In this document: positions 5,977-9,002 of the stretch, piece by piece
How the letters are laid out: each line of letters begins with the position of its first letter
How positions within the stretch are numbered: the first letter of the stretch is position 1
Assembly: GCA_949286445.1 (NCBI GenBank)
Contig: CASECL010000260.1
Location: 1-9,002, forward strand
Direction of reading: 5' to 3'
DNA length: 9,002 nucleotides
Origin: an uncultured bacterium
GTDB taxonomy: Bacteria; Verrucomicrobiota; Lentisphaeria; Victivallales; Victivallaceae
Notes under the pieces: generated by a model
What the model was told of the DNA's origin: nothing
The model's input: only the letters and a program-made list of their open reading frames with translations
The model's database searches: none
Position numbers and translations under genes: made by a program

Positions 5977-6004
5977 AATATAGCACCTTACTGCTATTTT
6001 TCAA
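5977..6004 (-). promoter_or_regulatory. Promoter of tRNA-Phe
   Basis: Minus-strand TTGAAA (5999-6004) and TATATT (5977-5982) are spaced by 16 nt. The start would be near 5970, about 14 nt before the mature tRNA 5' end. No GC-rich discriminator typical of stringent control is seen; the bases after the -10 are AAGGAACA. Confidence 0.65.
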
Positions 6005-6193
6005 CCTGAAAAATGCCTTTTTTACACTTTTTTTCCAACTTTTAACCAGAAAAAATAAAACGACATTCTTCAACATTTGCGCAATAGCTTGATTATTAAA
6101 TAATTACCCCATGAAAAGTCAAATTGCTGAAAAAATAAAACATTCCAGCTTTATCTATATATTTTACCCTCAAGTCCGGCAAAAAAATATTAC

Positions 6194-7693
6194 TCAGTTA
6201 CGACCGGCAAACTTCACCCGGCACTCCGAGACCGCTTCCGGATTACCAAGTATCGTCAGAATATCCCCCTCCAGCAACCTGGTATCCCCACGGGGAACAA
6301 TTATTTTGTCTTCTCGCCGGATCAATAATATCAACGCCCCGGTCGGTAACTGCGTCTCCGATAAACTCCGCCCATTCATTACTCCTGAAAGCGTTATCTC
6401 ACAAGATATCATATTCCGATCCCCAGTGTCCTCGATCGACAAAGGTATACGCGGCGTTTTACGCAGCGGCGCCGCCAGCCCGAGCAGACGCGCCAGCGGC
6501 ATTATTGTCATACCTTGCAGTAATACTGACGTTAAAACAATGAAAAATACCATGTGAAATAATAAATCAGAGTGTTCCACCCCCCCCATCATTGGAAAGG
6601 TCGCCAGCATAATCGGCGCACCTCCGCGCAATCCCACCCAGGATACTAATAACCTCTCCCGCCAGGAAAACGAACTGCGCCACATTCCGATAAATGTTGC
6701 CAGCGGACGCGCCAGCAACATCAGAAACACCGCCACCGCAAATCCCAGATATTTAGCATGCCACACCCGGGATGGAAATGCCAGCAAACCAAGCATGGTA
6801 AACAAAATCACCTGCATCAGCCAGGCCAGTCCATCGTAAAACTTTCCTACCCCGTTATGAAATACAAAACGGTGGTTTCCCATGGTCATTCCAGCAACAT
6901 ACACCCCCATAAAACCATTGCCGTACAACAATTCCGGCAATGCAAAAGAAGACAGCACCATCACAATGCCAAGTACATAATATAACCCATTATAATCAAA
7001 ATTGATCCGGTTATAAAGCCAGACCGCTCCCATTCCTATGCCATACCCAACGCCGATACCAATAGCCATCTTCAACAGAAACATGGGCAATATCACCCAG
7101 TAATCTATCAATGGCATCAATTCGCCTCCTGCCGCCGCTTCCGCCGTGACCACACTGACCATGAATACAGTCAAAAATGCCGCCATAGGATCGTTGCTTC
7201 CGGATTCAAATTCCAGCAAAGGCTGCAATTTCCCTTTCAAACTGACACTCTTTGAACGGAGTATGGAAAACACCGCCGCCGCATCGGTAGAAGATACTAT
7301 TGACCCCAGCAGCAGACACCAGGACAATTTCACCGGCGTCCCGGGAAACAGCCAGCGGCTGACGCCCCAGGTGAAAAAACCGGTAAACAGTGCTGTCAGC
7401 AAAACCCCGATACTGGACAAAATACCACCGGTAACAAATACCGATTTCACCGCTTTCCATTCCGTATCAAATCCGCCGGAAAACAGAATAAACGCCATGG
7501 CAATTGAGCCAATGGTATTGGCCGCGTGAGCGTTGTCAAACTCTATATGCCCAATTCCCTCGCTGCCGACAAGCATACCTATTGCCAGAAAAAGCAGCAG
7601 GCATGGCATATTAATTTGACTGGATATCTTGCTGGATAACAAGCTTATCAGTATAAGAAAGGCAAATACGCTTATTGCAATATATAATTCCAT
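6194..7693 (-). CDS. nhaP2: CPA1 family cation/proton antiporter with C-terminal RCK_C domain (NhaP2/CvrA-like)
   Basis: The protein has 499 aa. About 12-13 hydrophobic segments fill residues 1-400. The CPA motifs are present: FILFSGGFDTEW near 68-79, SSTDAAAVF (134-142) with D137, and LEFESGSNDPM (160-170) with the essential-type N167-D168. The protein ends in a soluble domain (about 415-495: ISCEITLSGVMNGRSLSETQ, then GALILLIRREDKIIVPRGDT) of TrkA_C/RCK_C type. NhaP2/CvrA-like members exchange K+ or Na+ for H+ at the inner membrane, with the C-terminal domain sensing ligand. The ATG (7691-7693) has GGAG 10 nt upstream. The permease-EIIA gene ends 86 nt upstream on the same strand, so co-transcription is likely. 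A run of eight Gs on the coding strand (6580-6587) lies in the MMGGVEHSD loop. The exact ion and the symbol are inferred from domain layout. I saw no clear terminator after the TGA. Confidence 0.88.
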   Translation of the reverse strand: MELYIAISVFAFLILISLLSSKISSQINMPCLLLFLAIGMLVGSEGIGHIEFDNAHAANTIGSIAMAFILFSGGFDTEWKAVKSVFVTGGILSSIGVLLTALFTGFFTWGVSRWLFPGTPVKLSWCLLLGSIVSSTDAAAVFSILRSKSVSLKGKLQPLLEFESGSNDPMAAFLTVFMVSVVTAEAAAGGELMPLIDYWVILPMFLLKMAIGIGVGYGIGMGAVWLYNRINFDYNGLYYVLGIVMVLSSFALPELLYGNGFMGVYVAGMTMGNHRFVFHNGVGKFYDGLAWLMQVILFTMLGLLAFPSRVWHAKYLGFAVAVFLMLLARPLATFIGMWRSSFSWRERLLVSWVGLRGGAPIMLATFPMMGGVEHSDLLFHMVFFIVLTSVLLQGMTIMPLARLLGLAAPLRKTPRIPLSIEDTGDRNMISCEITLSGVMNGRSLSETQLPTGALILLIRREDKIIVPRGDTRLLEGDILTILGNPEAVSECRVKFAGRN

Positions 7694-7779
7694 AAAAATT
7701 TATCTCCAGCCCGAAAATACAAAGTCTGACTTATTTACCGGTCACCCCCGTTAATAAACAATTCTCAGCATCAGAAAAA

Positions 7780-9002
7780 TCACTTCTTCTCTTCTGCATG
7801 ATCCAAAGACGCCCTGCTACGTTTTGAAAGCAACAGAAGATCCCGGATTTTCTCCACCGTCCCCGCTTTATCCCAGCGTTTTTCAAAGGACGGACTTTGA
7901 ATAATCTGTGCTATCGCAGCCAGAGATTTCAGATGCATATTCCGACGGTCTGCGGTGCAGAACAGAAAAAACACTGCACGGACATTATCAGCTTCTGAAT
8001 TAAAAACCGTACCATCCGGGGTTTTCACTACAATAAGTTTGAAAAGCCCCTCCCCTTCTATCATCAGATGCGGTATCGCCACCGCTGGAGTCAGCACCGT
8101 GCTGGAAGTGTGTTCCCGGCGCTGCAGCAAATCAGCCAATGCCTTGCGTCCGGAAGTCTGCGGACGGCCGGATACGCATACCTTTTCCGCCAGTTCAGCA
8201 AAACTGTGACGCCCGGGAAGTATCATAATCCGGCAATTTTCCACTATGCTGTCAAATTCATCTGCCACTATTTCATCCCGGGAACGGATAATTTCACGCA
8301 ATTCCGTTTCCAGTCCGTGAAGCGGCATGCGGTTGCGGGTAATCCGGCGGACCAGATACATAAGGGCATACTCCAAATGAACTTTCCTCCCGAAGAGAAA
8401 GTACAATGCCACCCCGGCAATTATAATCAGCAAAGACATCTTGACCGCTCCCGGCCCCAGCTCAATAATCAGCAAGGCAAAAAGCAGTATGGAGATTACC
8501 GGCAGCCAGGGATAAAGCGGCACCCGGAAACTGGGACGGTAGTTCTGTATATCACTCTCCCGCAAAATAATCACCGCGGCATTGGTAAGAATAAAAGAAA
8601 GCATAATCACTGTTGACGCCACAGAAACCAGTTTTGCCAGCGGCAGTAACTGCGCCCCAACCATCACCAGTCCGGTAAAAAGCAACGCCGGCAGCGGCAT
8701 CTTGCGTCTGCCGTAAGTACGGCTGAAAAATTTCGGGATCAATCCGTCACGCCCCATGGCGTACGGAAATCTGGCCGCAGCCATGACACCGGCATTGGCA
8801 GTGGTTACAAACGCCATCATCGCGCCGAACGTTATCACTGCAAAACCGGGAGTACCGTAGTAAATTCTGGCGGCATCAGCCAGTGGGGTAAATGAACCGG
8901 CCAGTTTATCAGGCTCCATTATGCCAACCGTAACTATCAGCGTCAGCACATAAATAACTGTCACTGCAATAATTGCTCCTATCATCCCCATCGGCAGATT
9001 GC
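7780..9002 (-). CDS. APC family amino acid permease fused to a PTS EIIA (type 2)-like domain, 5' end missing
   Basis: The frame is open to the right edge (407 codons, preceding ATG 8991 with NLP), so the true start lies outside and ATG 8991 is an internal methionine. Visible: about six membrane segments (numbering from that Met: 1-24, 50-68, 102-120, 122-143, 160-178, 184-200) with the APC signature AAARFPYAMGRDGLIPKFF (71-89). This is roughly the C-terminal half of a 12-segment transporter. After a charged linker, residues about 250-390 resemble EIIA of the fructose/nitrogen PTS type: AVAIPHLM with H308 as candidate phospho-acceptor and MHLKSLAAIAQII (352-364). Such a domain could let the phosphorylation state of the PTS control amino acid uptake. 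That is inference; the domain may be regulatory only. The EIIA motif is close to, but not identical with, the usual GxAIPH. Confidence 0.85.
   Translation of the reverse strand, partial: NLPMGMIGAIIAVTVIYVLTLIVTVGIMEPDKLAGSFTPLADAARIYYGTPGFAVITFGAMMAFVTTANAGVMAAARFPYAMGRDGLIPKFFSRTYGRRKMPLPALLFTGLVMVGAQLLPLAKLVSVASTVIMLSFILTNAAVIILRESDIQNYRPSFRVPLYPWLPVISILLFALLIIELGPGAVKMSLLIIIAGVALYFLFGRKVHLEYALMYLVRRITRNRMPLHGLETELREIIRSRDEIVADEFDSIVENCRIMILPGRHSFAELAEKVCVSGRPQTSGRKALADLLQRREHTSSTVLTPAVAIPHLMIEGEGLFKLIVVKTPDGTVFNSEADNVRAVFFLFCTADRRNMHLKSLAAIAQIIQSPSFEKRWDKAGTVEKIRDLLLLSKRSRASLDHAEEKK

Noticed and set aside
6100..6193. Terminator after the antiporter gene
   Set aside because: Only loose pairings (such as GCTG with CAGC across 16 bases) and T-runs without a stem were found; not strong enough to call.

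Overview
The window looks like a bacterial chromosome segment in which a low-GC defence cassette sits against a tRNA-Phe gene, beside more GC-balanced housekeeping transport genes. All protein genes and the tRNA are on the minus strand. The tRNA encodes its CCA. One transporter carries an APC permease fused to a PTS EIIA-like domain. Both fit a Gram-negative, possibly PVC-type (Lentisphaerota or Verrucomicrobiota-like) bacterium, but this placement is a guess from gene style only.

Left part (1-1488): the N-terminal 170 codons of a Fic-family protein run off the left edge (1-510), with a readable promoter. About 980 bases without a convincing gene follow. They hold a REP-like hairpin, a minus-strand terminator, an isolated GC-rich patch, a large nested hairpin, a plus-strand terminator-like hairpin and a cluster of short repeats.

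Centre (1489-5344): a tight three-gene operon transcribed leftwards. The first gene is a C5-cytosine DNA methyltransferase with a Cro/C1-type HTH domain fused at its N-terminus. The second is a PD-(D/E)XK restriction endonuclease that looks like the NgoBV/NlaIV family (GGNNCC); it overlaps the methyltransferase stop by 4 nt. The third, 20 nt downstream, is an AAA/ABC-type ATPase whose C-terminus carries an R-x4-H motif of HEPN type. A strong extended -10 promoter precedes the operon, and a perfect 15-bp CTGTA-N5-TACAG inverted repeat lies just downstream of the -10 box. This suggests that the methyltransferase represses its own operon. The ATPase may be a second, abortive-type layer that backs up restriction, by analogy with PrrC/RloC.

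Boundary: tRNA-Phe(GAA) at 5881-5956 points its 3' end at the cassette. A 14-base direct copy of that 3' end plus flank lies at 1262-1275, on the far side of the operon. Just inside each copy is a related repeat cluster (around 1343-1436 and 5504-5731). Together these outline a 4.6-kb candidate tRNA-targeted island without an integrase of its own.

Right part (5957-9002): the tRNA promoter, then a CPA1 family cation/proton antiporter with a C-terminal RCK_C/TrkA_C-like domain. Its coding sequence contains a G8 tract. Upstream of it, and running off the right edge, is the APC permease-EIIA fusion. These two probably form an ion and amino-acid transport unit unrelated to the island.
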